In this document: positions 20,731-29,337 of the stretch, piece after piece
Position numbering within the stretch: the stretch's first letter is position 1
Layout of the letters: each line of letters begins with the position of its first letter
Assembly (NCBI RefSeq): GCF_004522175.1
Contig: NZ_SDEB01000002.1
Location: forward strand, 1 to 64,000
Length of the DNA: 64,000 bases
DNA from: Paracoccus ravus
Lineage (GTDB): Bacteria; Pseudomonadota; Alphaproteobacteria; Rhodobacterales; Rhodobacteraceae
Direction of reading: 5' to 3'
Notes under the pieces: generated by a model
Seen by the model: only the letters and a program-made list of their open reading frames with translations
What the model was told of the DNA's origin: nothing
Databases searched by the model: none
Program-made: the position numbers and the translations under genes

Positions 20731-21783
20731 TCAGGCCACCGGGGCGATATCAAAACGCCGGGCAAGTTCGTGGAAATGCTGCGCCGTCGTCGGGTCGAGC
20801 GGCACCCCGTTCCGTTCGCGGTCGCGTGCAACATCCCATTCCCTATCGCCCGGAGCCATGACGCGGCATCCTTCGCGGGCCGGGGAATTGCGCAAGCTCT
20901 CGACATATCGAGACATTCCCGCATGGAACTGGTCGCGGTCCAGGAATGCCTCGGGGTTCAGGGCCAGCATGAACGCGCCCATCTGACGCGGAGTCGCGAA
21001 ATCCGGGCCATCCATCGGCAGAATGTCAAAGCTGAGCTTCATGCCGGTCAGCACGGCGCTGAAGATCTCGGCCACCCCACCCAGTGCCGCGCCCTTGAAG
21101 CCAAAGGCCCCGCCGAGCGGTGCCAGCATATCGACAAGCTGGGGGTCGGTCACGTCCCGGCCGGTCGGGTCCGAGGCGACCGAATCGGGCAGGTCCTGCC
21201 CGAGGCTCCGATAGAGCAGCACCCGGTTATAGGGGATCGAACTTGTCGCCATATCCAGGAACCACGGGTCGCCGCCTGGGGTCGGCACTGCGACCGAGAT
21301 CGGATTGGTCCCGTGAAAACGCGCAGCCCCATCATGCAGGCGAACGAAACTGTCTGAATTACAAAAGCTTATCCCAATGAACCCGGCCTCGGCAGCAGCC
21401 AGCGAATAGGCCCCGGCGGGACCGAAATGCGAATTGTTGCGGATCGCGACGGCACCCAGACCGAATTGCCGCGCAAGTTCCACGGCACGTTCCATCCCCG
21501 TATAGCCGCCCAGCGCGCCTTGGGCGTGGTCCGCATCCAGCACCTCGACCGCGCCGAAGCCGCCGACCTTTCTCGGCTCGGGATTGCAGTTCAACCGCCC
21601 TCCTTCGAGCGCCTTGATGTAATGTGGCAGGAGGCGGACGCCATGGCTGTCCACGCCGAAACGCGTGCCATGCATCATGGATCGCGTGGCCGCGACGGCG
21701 GTCGCCTCATTCGCCCCTGAGGCCAGAAAGGCTGCACGGCAAAATCGTTCCAGTTCGCGCAGTCCGACATAATCTCCGGTCAT
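20731..21783 (-). CDS. Ldh-family NAD(P)-dependent oxidoreductase (malate/lactate/ureidoglycolate dehydrogenase fold)
   Basis: Encodes 350 residues. HGVRLLPHYIKALEGGRL, NNSHFGPAGAYSLAA (catalytic His) and FHGTNPISVAVPTPGGDPWFLDMATSS are family signatures. Members reduce or oxidise 2-hydroxy acids, including 2,3-diketogulonate and delta-1-piperideine-2-carboxylate. The sugar-acid neighbours point to a hydroxy or keto acid from the same pathway. ATG 21783 follows GGGGGAG; an upstream alternative start at 21840 lacks family sequence. It is divergent from the double-HTH regulator. Confidence 0.83.
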   Translation of the reverse strand: MTGDYVGLRELERFCRAAFLASGANEATAVAATRSMMHGTRFGVDSHGVRLLPHYIKALEGGRLNCNPEPRKVGGFGAVEVLDADHAQGALGGYTGMERAVELARQFGLGAVAIRNNSHFGPAGAYSLAAAEAGFIGISFCNSDSFVRLHDGAARFHGTNPISVAVPTPGGDPWFLDMATSSIPYNRVLLYRSLGQDLPDSVASDPTGRDVTDPQLVDMLAPLGGAFGFKGAALGGVAEIFSAVLTGMKLSFDILPMDGPDFATPRQMGAFMLALNPEAFLDRDQFHAGMSRYVESLRNSPAREGCRVMAPGDREWDVARDRERNGVPLDPTTAQHFHELARRFDIAPVA

Positions 21784-21839
21784 TGTCTCCCCCTCAATTG
21801 TCTCTTGCACACAGTATCCATAGCAAGGATCATCGCACA

Positions 21840-22805
21840 ATGGCCGAGATCAGCCGCCTTGCCCCCCGCCTCTATCAGCAGGCGACCGAGATGCTTTCCC
21901 GCGAGATTCGGGCGGGCGCTCTGCCGCATGGGACGATGGTGACGCAGATGGGGATTGCGGCGCGCTTCGGGATCAGCCGCGCCCCTGCGCGCCGCGCGCT
22001 CGAGGACCTGGCGGCGGTGGGTTTGCTTTTGCGGCTGTCCTCGGGGCGCTATCAGGTCCAGGGCTCCGCGCCGGGCGGCACGGGCGGCCCGGCATTGTCA
22101 CGCCCGCAGCTTGTCGCGCAGCCCGGCTGGGAAATGCTCTATCCCGAGATCGAGATGGAAGTGGTTTCCCGCACGTCCTTTGGCAGTTGGCGTCTGAACG
22201 AGGCGCAGCTTGCCCGCCATTACGGTGTCAGCCGCACCGTCGCCCGCGATGTGGTGGCAAGACTGCAGAATCGCGGATTGCTGCGCAAGGATGACAGCGG
22301 CCGCTGGCTCGCTCCGGGTCTGACATCGCATCACATCGACGAATTGTTCGAACTGCGCTGGCTGCTCGAACCCGTGGCCATGGAAAAGGCGCTGCCGCAT
22401 CTGCCCGCTGACATGCTGGGCGCGATGCAGGCCGAGCTAGAGGCCGCGATGGCCCCCGAAGCCGAGCGCAATGCCGCCCTGCTGGACCGGCTTGAACACC
22501 AGCTTCACGTCGAGCTTCTGTCCCATTGCGGCAATGACGCGCTGATCCGGGCGCTGCGACTGCCGCAATCCCTGCTGATCGCGCATCACATGCTCTATCA
22601 GCTGACGCTGGAGCTATTCGGCACGGAACCTTTCCTGGGCGAGCATCTGGAAATCGTCAATCGTATGGGCACTGGGGATCTGGAAGGCGCAAAGGCCGCG
22701 CTGGTCGCCCATCTGCGCATCTCGCGGCGGCGCTCGATGCTGCGCGTCGAGGCGGTCAGGGACATGATCCAGCCTGACCCGCTTGCCTATCTTGAACGCA
22801 TTTGA
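21840..22805 (+). CDS. GntR-type regulator with two consecutive winged-helix domains plus FCD domain
   Basis: Encodes 321 residues. A first GntR helix-turn-helix (about 8-70, VTQMGIAARFGISRAPARRA) is followed by a second one (about 100-160, LNEAQLARHYGVSRTVARDV), then an FCD-like helical domain from about residue 165. Most GntR proteins have a single DNA-binding domain, so this duplication is notable. It is divergent from the Ldh gene and lies 35 bases before the gluconolactonase, so it probably controls both. ATG 21840 has no obvious Shine-Dalgarno sequence. Confidence 0.8.
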   Translation: MAEISRLAPRLYQQATEMLSREIRAGALPHGTMVTQMGIAARFGISRAPARRALEDLAAVGLLLRLSSGRYQVQGSAPGGTGGPALSRPQLVAQPGWEMLYPEIEMEVVSRTSFGSWRLNEAQLARHYGVSRTVARDVVARLQNRGLLRKDDSGRWLAPGLTSHHIDELFELRWLLEPVAMEKALPHLPADMLGAMQAELEAAMAPEAERNAALLDRLEHQLHVELLSHCGNDALIRALRLPQSLLIAHHMLYQLTLELFGTEPFLGEHLEIVNRMGTGDLEGAKAALVAHLRISRRRSMLRVEAVRDMIQPDPLAYLERI

Positions 22806-22840
22806 TGCTGTGAGACCATCACAAGAGACAGGAGCCGTCC

Positions 22841-23749
22841 ATGACCGTTTATGAGCAGCGAGACCCCCGCTTTCGCGCGCTGATCCATGCCAATGCACAG
22901 CTGCGCCAGATCGGGACCGGCTTCGAATGGACCGAGGGTCCGGTCTGGTTCCCGGCGGCCCAGATGCTGCTTTTCTCGGACATTCCCGCCCATCGCATGA
23001 TGCGCTGGACCGCCGAGACGGGTTGCTCGATCTTTCGCGAGGATTCGGATTATTCGAACGGGAACACCCGTGATCCGCAGGGCCGCCTTGTCACATGCCA
23101 TCACGGGATGCGCGGGGTCGTGCGCACCGAACATGACGGCAGCCGCTCGATTCTCGCCTCGCATCACGGCGGCAAGCGTCTGAACTCGCCCAATGACCTG
23201 ATCGTGCATTCGGATGGCAGCGTCTGGTTCACCGATCCGACCTACGGCATTCTTTCGAATCTCGAGGGCTACAAAGCGGACCCCGAACAGGAGGGCAGCT
23301 TCGTCTATCGCCTGCCGCCCGGGGGCGGCGCGCCGCGTGCCGTGATCACCGATTTCGTCCAGCCGAACGGATTGTGCTTCTCGCCCGATGAAAAGGTGCT
23401 TTACGTCGCCGAATCCGGCGGAAGCCAGGACCCCGAGGCTCCGCCAGCCATTCGCGCCTTCGATCTGGGACCGGATGGCGTGCTGACAAACCGTCGCGAC
23501 TTTGCCCTGATCGACCGGGGGCGGCCCGACGGGATCCGCTGCGACGCGAATGGCAACCTGTGGTCCTCGGCGGCGGATGGCGTGCATGTCTTTGCCCCGG
23601 ACGGGGTTCTGCTGGGCAAGATCCTGGTCCCCGAGGTCGTGTCGAACATCTGTTTCGGCGGGGCGCGTGGCAATCGGCTCTTCATTACGGCGACGACCAG
23701 CCTTTATCAGATTGCGGTCAATGCGGCTGCCGCGGACTGGCCCGCCTGA
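22841..23749 (+). CDS. SMP-30/gluconolactonase/LRE-family lactonase
   Basis: Encodes 302 residues of the six-bladed propeller lactonase family. FEWTEGPVWFPAAQMLLFSD contains the metal-binding Glu. SPNDLIVHSDGSVWFTDP carries the conserved Asn-Asp pair, and RPDGIRCDANGNLW the later Asp ligand. Such enzymes open sugar-acid lactones. Next to an aldonate dehydrogenase operon it could open L-gulono- or L-galactono-lactone, which is inference. AGGAG precedes the ATG. No signal peptide is seen, so it is cytoplasmic. Confidence 0.88.
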   Translation: MTVYEQRDPRFRALIHANAQLRQIGTGFEWTEGPVWFPAAQMLLFSDIPAHRMMRWTAETGCSIFREDSDYSNGNTRDPQGRLVTCHHGMRGVVRTEHDGSRSILASHHGGKRLNSPNDLIVHSDGSVWFTDPTYGILSNLEGYKADPEQEGSFVYRLPPGGGAPRAVITDFVQPNGLCFSPDEKVLYVAESGGSQDPEAPPAIRAFDLGPDGVLTNRRDFALIDRGRPDGIRCDANGNLWSSAADGVHVFAPDGVLLGKILVPEVVSNICFGGARGNRLFITATTSLYQIAVNAAAADWPA

Positions 23750-23821
23750 CGCCGAGCGGCTGGAATTCGACCGCGCTATGCGCTAGTTCGCGATGGCAAT
23801 CTGAACCGGAAGGAATCCCCG

Positions 23822-24637
23822 ATGCGGCAATATCTGGATGCGCTGCGCTTAGTCCTTGACCAGGGCATGCCGTCGACAGACCGCACCGGGACCGGAACGA
23901 TCTCGCATTTCGGGCTGCAATGCCGCTATCCGCTGGCCGAAGGGTTTCCGCTGGTCACCACCAAGAAACTGCATCTGCGATCGATCGTGCATGAGCTTTT
24001 GTGGTTCCTCTCGGGCGAGACGAATATCCGCTACCTCAAGGAAAACGGTGTCTCGATCTGGGACGAATGGGCGGATGAGAATGGCGACCTCGGGCCGGTC
24101 TATGGCCATCAATGGCGGCATTTCCCGACCCTCCGCGAAGAGGATGGGCGCGTCGTCACGGGCGAAGTCGATCAGATCGCCGAATTGGTCGAGCGCATCC
24201 GCAAGACCCCGGATTCGCGCCGCCTGATCGTCTCGGCCTGGAATCCCGGCGAGGTCGATCGGATGGCGCTGCCGCCCTGCCATACGCTGTGGCAGGTGCG
24301 CATCCAACAGGGCAAGCTGCATCTGCAGCTTTACCAGCGCTCGGCCGACATGTTCCTGGGCGTGCCGTTCAATATCGCCTCATATGCGTTGCTGACCCAT
24401 ATGCTGGCCCATGTCACGGGATACGAGCCAGGCGATTTCATCCATACGATGGGCGATGCGCATATCTATTCGAACCATATGGATCAGGTGGCGACCCAGC
24501 TTTCCCGCGACCCGCGCCCCCTGCCCCGGCTGCGCATCACCCGCGAGGTCAAGTCGATCTTCGATTTCCGCTTCGAGGATTTCGAGTTTCTCGATTACGA
24601 TCCCGCCCCGGCGATCAAGGCCCCGGTGGCGGTCTGA
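23822..24637 (+). CDS. thyA: Thymidylate synthase
   Basis: Encodes 271 residues. ThyA methylates dUMP to dTMP using methylenetetrahydrofolate, producing dihydrofolate for the adjacent FolA to recycle. [12 protein letters not shown], the catalytic Cys153 within [11 protein letters not shown], and [20 protein letters not shown] are present. GGAAGG precedes the ATG. The stop overlaps the folA start by one base (TGATG). The nrd operon, also needed for DNA precursors, lies about 17 kb away. Confidence 0.97.
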   Translation: MRQYLDALRLVLDQGMPSTDRTGTGTISHFGLQCRYPLAEGFPLVTTKKLHLRSIVHELLWFLSGETNIRYLKENGVSIWDEWADENGDLGPVYGHQWRHFPTLREEDGRVVTGEVDQIAELVERIRKTPDSRRLIVSAWNPGEVDRMALPPCHTLWQVRIQQGKLHLQLYQRSADMFLGVPFNIASYALLTHMLAHVTGYEPGDFIHTMGDAHIYSNHMDQVATQLSRDPRPLPRLRITREVKSIFDFRFEDFEFLDYDPAPAIKAPVAV

Positions 24638-25116
24638 TGCTGACCCTGATCGTCGCCCGCGCCCGCAATTCCGCCATTGGCAAGGACAACCAGATCCCCT
24701 GGCATTCGCCCGAGGATCTGAAGATGTTCCAGCGCGAAACAACGGGCGGGGCTGTCATCATGGGCCGGCGGACCTGGGACAGCCTGCCCTTCAAGCCGCT
24801 GAAGAACCGGTTGAACATCGTCGTCTCGCGCGATCATGCGCTGGCCGAGAACGTCGCGGGATCTGGCCCTGAGGCGATCGCGCTGGCGCAGGAGGCAGGT
24901 TATAGCCGCATCTACGGCATCGGCGGCGAGGCGATCTATCGCGAGATGCTGCCCTTGGCCGACCGGCTGATGCTGACCGAGGTCGCGCTGGAGATCGAGG
25001 CCGCCGACGCCTTCTTCCCCCGCTTCGACGAAAGCGGATGGATCGAGCTGGCGCGCCGCCGGCTTCCCGGCGAGGGGCCCGAATTCACCCTGCGTGAGCT
25101 GGTCCGCCGCCGTTAA
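24637..25116 (+). CDS. folA: Dihydrofolate reductase
   Basis: Encodes 159 residues, the normal DHFR length. LIVARARNSAIGKDNQIPWH at the N-terminus, VIMGRRTWDSLPFKPLKNR (NADPH site) and YGIGGEAIYREML are characteristic. It reduces dihydrofolate to tetrahydrofolate and is coupled to thyA by a one-base overlap. Its TAA stop overlaps the bdhA stop on the other strand by 4 bases. Confidence 0.96.
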   Translation: MLTLIVARARNSAIGKDNQIPWHSPEDLKMFQRETTGGAVIMGRRTWDSLPFKPLKNRLNIVVSRDHALAENVAGSGPEAIALAQEAGYSRIYGIGGEAIYREMLPLADRLMLTEVALEIEAADAFFPRFDESGWIELARRRLPGEGPEFTLRELVRRR

Positions 25117-25895
25117 AGGGCGGTCCAGCCGCCATCGACGGAAATCGTCGTGCCGGTGACCTGATCGGCGGCGGCCGAGCACAGGTAGACCGCCGTGCCG
25201 CCCATCTGCTCGACCGTGGCGAATTGCCCCGAGGGCTGCCGCTGCAGCATGACCTTGGCGATGACCTCTTCGCGGCTCATGCCATGGGTCTTCATCTGGT
25301 CGGGGATCTGCTTCTCGACGATCGGCGTCAGCACGTAGCCGGGGCAGATCGCGTTGCAGGTGATCGGGTCGGTCGCGGTTTCCAGCGCGGTGACCTTGGT
25401 CAGGCCGACGATGCCGTGCTTGGCCGCGACATAGGCCGATTTGAAAGGGCTCGCGGTCAATCCATGCGCCGAGGCGATGTTGATGACCCGACCCCAGCCC
25501 GCCGCGCGCATCATCGGCAAGGCGATCGCCGTGGTGTGAAAGGCCGAGTTGAGGTTGATCGCAATGATTGCATCCCATTTCTCAACCGGAAATTCCGGGA
25601 TCGGAGCGACATGCTGGATGCCGGCATTGTTGACGAGAATGTCGCAGCGCCCGGCCGTCTCGATCAGCGCGCGGCACTCTTCGGCTTTCGACATATCGGC
25701 CCGGATGTAACGCGCGGTGACGCCATGCTCGGCCGCGAGGCTCTTGGCCAGGGCATGATCCTCGGGACTGTCGGTGAAGCTGTTCAGGACGATATCCGCG
25801 CCCGCCTTGGCCAGTTCGACCGCGACGCCCAGTCCGATGCCCGAATTCGAGCCGGTCACCACCGCCATCTTGCCCGTCAGGAACCTTGCAAACAT
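25113..25895 (-). CDS. bdhA: 3-hydroxybutyrate dehydrogenase (short-chain dehydrogenase)
   Basis: Encodes 260 residues of the SDR family. TGSNSGIGLGVA binds NAD. NNAGIQHVAPIPEFP is highly specific for D-3-hydroxybutyrate dehydrogenases, and Ser in NIASAHG with YVAAKHG gives the catalytic Ser-Tyr-Lys set. The enzyme oxidises 3-hydroxybutyrate to acetoacetate during polyhydroxybutyrate turnover. GGAGGAG precedes the ATG. Related sugar dehydrogenases share the fold, but the IQHVAPIPEFP motif favours this call. Confidence 0.9.
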   Translation of the reverse strand: MFARFLTGKMAVVTGSNSGIGLGVAVELAKAGADIVLNSFTDSPEDHALAKSLAAEHGVTARYIRADMSKAEECRALIETAGRCDILVNNAGIQHVAPIPEFPVEKWDAIIAINLNSAFHTTAIALPMMRAAGWGRVINIASAHGLTASPFKSAYVAAKHGIVGLTKVTALETATDPITCNAICPGYVLTPIVEKQIPDQMKTHGMSREEVIAKVMLQRQPSGQFATVEQMGGTAVYLCSAAADQVTGTTISVDGGWTAL

Positions 25896-25981
25896 GACCT
25901 GTCTCCTCCGAATGCGTCACGGCGGCAGAATGGGGAAAATGCTGCAACTGCACAAGGTGGCGGAGGGGAGCGACAAGCCAT

Positions 25982-26008
25982 AAAAAAAACGCCCGCACAA
26001 GGCGGGCG
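25982..26008 (-). terminator. Orphan minus-strand intrinsic terminator upstream of bdhA
   Basis: Read on the minus strand, CGCCCGC (26008-26002), a CTTGT loop and GCGGGCG (25996-25990) form a 7-bp stem followed by eight U residues (25989-25982). There is no U-tract on the plus strand, so the terminator is directional. No recognised minus-strand gene lies to its right: 26173 onward is a plus-strand gene. It must end either a small transcript starting near 26.1-26.2 kb or antisense transcription. Confidence 0.8.
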
Positions 26009-26012
26009 CCAG

Positions 26013-26174
26013 TCATGAGGCAGGTTTCATACAGGCAAGAAACCTATCGAGCAGTGATTTATCTATACGCTTTTCGCCAGATGAGTCCAATGGGTAAGTT
26101 TGCCACAGGGCGAATGGATCGCTAATCTGATCCCGGGCAAAACCAGCGACCCGAAAAACAGGGCGATCGAGCAT
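26013..26174 (-). CDS. Possible 53-residue ORF ending at the orphan terminator
   Basis: An ATG at 26174 opens 53 codons that stop at 26013, five bases before the terminator hairpin. The peptide starts MLDRPVFRVAGFARDQISDP and ends LLDRFLACMKPAS. I do not recognise it. Codon choice is unusually AT-rich at third positions for this genome. The start shares bases with the start of the plus-strand binding-protein gene. It may be a real small gene, the remnant 3' end of a lost gene, or a chance frame inside a small RNA. Confidence 0.25.
   Translation of the reverse strand: MLDRPVFRVAGFARDQISDPFALWQTYPLDSSGEKRIDKSLLDRFLACMKPAS
26100..26128 (+). promoter_or_regulatory. Candidate promoter of the YejA-like gene
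   Basis: TTGCCA (26100-26105) and TAATCT (26123-26128) are separated by exactly 17 bases. Transcription would begin near 26135, about 38 bases upstream of the ATG at 26173. The call rests on hexamer similarity alone. Confidence 0.55.
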
Positions 26175-28029
26175 GAGATTCTTCAAATTTTCTAACGAAT
26201 CCGCGATCTGGCGGGTACTCGCCTTGGGCGTGTGTGTTGCAGCGATGCCGCTGGCAAGTGCCGCCGAACCGTCACATGCTATTGCAATGTATGGAGAACC
26301 GGCGCTGGAACCGGGCTTTTCGCATTTGCCTTATGCCAATCCCGATGCGCCCAAGGGCGGCACGATTCGACTGGCGGAATCCGGCAGCTTCGATTCGCTC
26401 AATCCTTGGATTCTGATGGGGAACCCGGTTTTTCCTATCTTCACCCAGCCGGGCCTGCTGGCCGAAACGCTGATGACGCGCTCGATCGATGAGCCCTTCA
26501 CGCTTTACGGGTTGCTCGCCGAAACGGTCGAGACCGATCCGGACCGGACATGGGTCGAGTTCACCCTGCGTCCCGAGGCGCGTTTCTCGGACGGAACGCC
26601 CGTGACGGTCGAGGATGTGCTCTGGTCCTTCCAGACGCTGGGGACCAAGGGCCATCCGCGCTACATCGGTGTCTGGGCCAAGGTCGCCCGGATCGAGCAG
26701 ACCGGCCCGCGCTCGGTCCGCTTCACCTTCAGCGTGGTGGACCGCGAACTGGCGCTTTTGATGGGAATGCGGCCCATCCTGAAAAAGGCGCAATGGGAAG
26801 GTCACGATTTCAGCCAGTCCGGCCTGACGCCGCCCATCGGCTCGGGGCCTTACATCATCGACAAGGTCGATCCCGGGCGCGCCATCTCCTTCCGTCGAAA
26901 CCCGGATTATTGGGGCCGTGATCTGCCGGTCAATCGCGGGATGCATAATTTCGACGAGATCCGCTACGACTATTTCGGAGATGCCAATGCCATGTTCGAG
27001 GCCTTCAAGGCCGGCGAGATCGACATCTGGCGCGAATCCGTCGCCGCGCGCTGGGACCGGGACTTCGATTTCCCCGCCATGCGCGACGGCCGTGTGGTGA
27101 AATCCGAGATCCCGCATCAGCGTCCTTCGGGGATCATGGGTCTGGTGATGAACACGCGAAACCCGGCCTTCGCCGATTGGCGGGTGCGGCAGGCCCTGAT
27201 CGACGCCTTCAACTATCGCTTCATCAATATGACGCTGTCGGGGGGCAAGGACCCGCGCATCACCAGCTATTTCTCGAATTCGGAACTGACGATGCAGCCC
27301 GGTCCCGCCACCGGCCGCGAGGCCGAGCTTCTCGCCCCCTTTGCCGCCGACCTGCCGCTCGGCACGCTCGAGGGCTATGCCCTGCCCGAAGGCGGCGAAC
27401 GCCATATCGACCGCAAAGGCATCCGCGCCGCGCTGGACCTGCTCGCGCAAGCGGGCTGGACCGTGCAGCAGGGCGAATTGCGCAATGCGCAGGGCCGCCC
27501 CTTTGCCTTCGAGATCCTCTTGAACCAGTCGGGCAGCGCCATGCGTTCGGCCTCGGAGATGCGCCAGATTGTCGACATCTATGTCGAATCCCTGCGAAAC
27601 CTGGGGATCCGCCCGCAGGTCACGCTGCTCGATTCCGCGCAATATGTCGAACGCACGAACAATTACCAATTCGACATGACCTGGTATGAACGCGGCCTGT
27701 CGCTGTCTCCGGGCAATGAGCAGATGCTGTATTGGGGCTCTGCCGGGGTGGAAAAATCCGGAACCCGCAACTGGATGGGCATGAAATCCCCCGCCGCCGA
27801 GGCGATGATCGCCGAGATGACCCGCGCCTCCAGCCTCGAGGATTATCGCAGCGCCGTTCGGGCGCTGGACCGGGTGCTGACGGCAGGGCGCTATGTCATA
27901 CCGGTCAGCTATTCACGAATTTCTCGTTTGGCTCACAAATCCGACCTGCATTACCCTGAAAATACACCGCTTTATGGCGACTGGCCGGGATTCATGCCAG
28001 AAACATGGTGGCACGAGGAAAGGAATTGA
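26173..28029 (+). CDS. Periplasmic oligopeptide-binding protein, YejA-like (ABC family 5 solute-binding)
   Basis: Encodes 618 residues. A signal peptide (about 1-30, ending LASAA) precedes a family 5 solute-binding domain. HAIAMYGEPALEPGFSHLPY and NPDAPKGGTIRLAE are typical of YejA, the binding protein of the YejABEF importer for peptides and microcin C-like compounds. No YejB, YejE or YejF permease or ATPase gene is adjacent, so it either serves a transporter encoded elsewhere or acts alone. A tiny lipoprotein and a CsbD-like gene follow in tight succession. Confidence 0.85.
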   Translation: MRFFKFSNESAIWRVLALGVCVAAMPLASAAEPSHAIAMYGEPALEPGFSHLPYANPDAPKGGTIRLAESGSFDSLNPWILMGNPVFPIFTQPGLLAETLMTRSIDEPFTLYGLLAETVETDPDRTWVEFTLRPEARFSDGTPVTVEDVLWSFQTLGTKGHPRYIGVWAKVARIEQTGPRSVRFTFSVVDRELALLMGMRPILKKAQWEGHDFSQSGLTPPIGSGPYIIDKVDPGRAISFRRNPDYWGRDLPVNRGMHNFDEIRYDYFGDANAMFEAFKAGEIDIWRESVAARWDRDFDFPAMRDGRVVKSEIPHQRPSGIMGLVMNTRNPAFADWRVRQALIDAFNYRFINMTLSGGKDPRITSYFSNSELTMQPGPATGREAELLAPFAADLPLGTLEGYALPEGGERHIDRKGIRAALDLLAQAGWTVQQGELRNAQGRPFAFEILLNQSGSAMRSASEMRQIVDIYVESLRNLGIRPQVTLLDSAQYVERTNNYQFDMTWYERGLSLSPGNEQMLYWGSAGVEKSGTRNWMGMKSPAAEAMIAEMTRASSLEDYRSAVRALDRVLTAGRYVIPVSYSRISRLAHKSDLHYPENTPLYGDWPGFMPETWWHEERN

Positions 28030-28031
28030 GA

Positions 28032-28160
28032 TTGACGCGCATCGCAACCCTTATCACCCTTCTGGCGTTGGCCGGATGTAACACTGTCGCCGGCGTGGGC
28101 GAGGACATCACCGGCGTCGCGCGCTGGGGACAGGGCATGATGGGAGGACCAGGTTACTGA
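28032..28160 (+). CDS. Entericidin-like small lipoprotein
   Basis: A TTG at 28032, seven bases after AGGA, opens a 42-residue protein. It starts MTRIATLITLLALAGCNTVA, a complete lipoprotein signal with lipobox LAGC and the lipidated Cys at position 16. CNTVAGVGEDI is the core of the entericidin A/B family. Such proteins are membrane-anchored and in enterics form a toxin/antidote-like pair, but only one is seen here. It starts 2 bases after the binding-protein stop and overlaps the next start (TGATG), so the three genes form an operon. Confidence 0.75.
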   Translation: MTRIATLITLLALAGCNTVAGVGEDITGVARWGQGMMGGPGY

Positions 28161-28510
28161 TGAAATGGGCACATGTCCAAGAGAACTGGCCAGCTTTCTT
28201 CGAGGCGATCCTTGAGAAATGGCCCGAGGCAGACGAAGGCGATCTGGATGAGATCGACGGCGACCAGCGCGCCTTCATCCGCTATATCTGCGAAGTGACA
28301 GGCCAGGAGGTCGCCGAGACAAGGGATGAGATCCGCGAATGGCTCGCGGGCGAGATCCCCTCGGATATCGTCATGGACCCGTCGCATGACAATCATTCGA
28401 TCGCCTTGTCGTCCAAATATGTCGGCGAAGGCGAGGATGAATATGACGATGACGCGCGCTTCGGCGATGATGACGAAGTGCGCGGCGATGGTGACGAGAA
28501 CCGTGTCTAG
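28160..28510 (+). CDS. CsbD-like small acidic protein
   Basis: Encodes 116 residues. The first 60 (MKWAHVQENWPAFFEAILEK onward) show the W-x5-W pattern, DLDEIDGD and a following G of the CsbD fold, a small helical stress-associated domain. The C-terminal 40 residues are extremely acidic (EGEDEYDDDARFGDDDE). Function is unknown; related genes respond to general stress in other bacteria. ATG overlaps the lipoprotein stop by one base. The family call is based on pattern only. Confidence 0.55.
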   Translation: MKWAHVQENWPAFFEAILEKWPEADEGDLDEIDGDQRAFIRYICEVTGQEVAETRDEIREWLAGEIPSDIVMDPSHDNHSIALSSKYVGEGEDEYDDDARFGDDDEVRGDGDENRV

Positions 28511-28513
28511 AAA

Positions 28514-29299
28514 TCAGGCGTCGAGGTCGACCCAGACCGGGACATGGTCGCTGGGTTTGTCCTTGGCCCGCTCGTCGCGGTCGATGCCAAGGTCGATCAG
28601 CAGATCCTCGGCTTGCGGCGACAGCAGCACATGGTCGATCCGGATCCCGTTGTCTCTCTGCCAGGCACCCGCCTGGTAGTCCCAGAAGGTAAAGGGGCCG
28701 CGCGTATTGTCCGGATCGCGCAGTCGCACCGCATCCGACCAGCCATCATGGATGATGCGCCGCAGCGCTGCCCGGCTTTCGGGCTGGAATAGCGCGTCAT
28801 TCACCCATTTCTCGGGGTGGGCGGCATCTCGCGGCTCGGGGATGACATTGTAATCGCCCAGCATCACCGCAGGGATTTCCATTTCGCGCAGCACGCGGGC
28901 GCGGGCGCGTAACCGCTCCATCCATGCGAGCTTATAGTCGAATTTCGGCCCCGGCTGGGGATTGCCATTGGGCAGATAAAGCCCGGCGATGCGCACCGCC
29001 TTCTGGCCCACCACCGTCGCCTCGATATAGCGCGACTGCTCGTCGCCCTCGTCGCCCGGCAGGCCGCGCATGACATCCTCGAGCGGCAGCTTCGACAGGA
29101 TCGCGACGCCGTTGAAGCCCTTTTGCCCGTGGGTCTCCAGATGATAGCCCAGATCCGCGATCGGCTCGGCGGGGAAGGCCTCGTCCTGGGTCTTGATCTC
29201 TTGCAGGACGACGACATCGGGCTGCGCCTCGCTCAGCCAGCCGGTCAGGGTTTCGATGCGGGCGCGGACGCCGTTGATATTGAAGGTCGCGATTTTCAT
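28514..29299 (-). CDS. xthA: Exodeoxyribonuclease III (AP endonuclease)
   Basis: Encodes 261 residues of the exonuclease III family, which cleaves at abasic sites and removes 3'-blocking groups. MKIATFNINGVRAR, LQEIKTQDEAFP (metal-binding Glu), LYLPNGNP, GDYNVIP and the terminal SDHVPVWVDL with the catalytic Asp-His are all present. ATG 29299 gives the native N-terminus; the frame runs 8 codons further upstream without family sequence. It is convergent with the CsbD-like gene, 3 bases apart. Confidence 0.96.
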   Translation of the reverse strand: MKIATFNINGVRARIETLTGWLSEAQPDVVVLQEIKTQDEAFPAEPIADLGYHLETHGQKGFNGVAILSKLPLEDVMRGLPGDEGDEQSRYIEATVVGQKAVRIAGLYLPNGNPQPGPKFDYKLAWMERLRARARVLREMEIPAVMLGDYNVIPEPRDAAHPEKWVNDALFQPESRAALRRIIHDGWSDAVRLRDPDNTRGPFTFWDYQAGAWQRDNGIRIDHVLLSPQAEDLLIDLGIDRDERAKDKPSDHVPVWVDLDA

Positions 29300-29337
29300 G
29301 CGCGCGAGACTAGCCGCGCGCAAAGCCTAAGGCCAGA

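Noticed and set aside
21814-21831. ATCC...GGAT as an operator of the double-HTH regulator
   Set aside because: Arms of four bases are too short to separate from chance.
26272-27669. A 465-codon minus-strand frame inside the YejA-like gene
   Set aside because: Antisense to a strong family 5 binding protein and without motif support.
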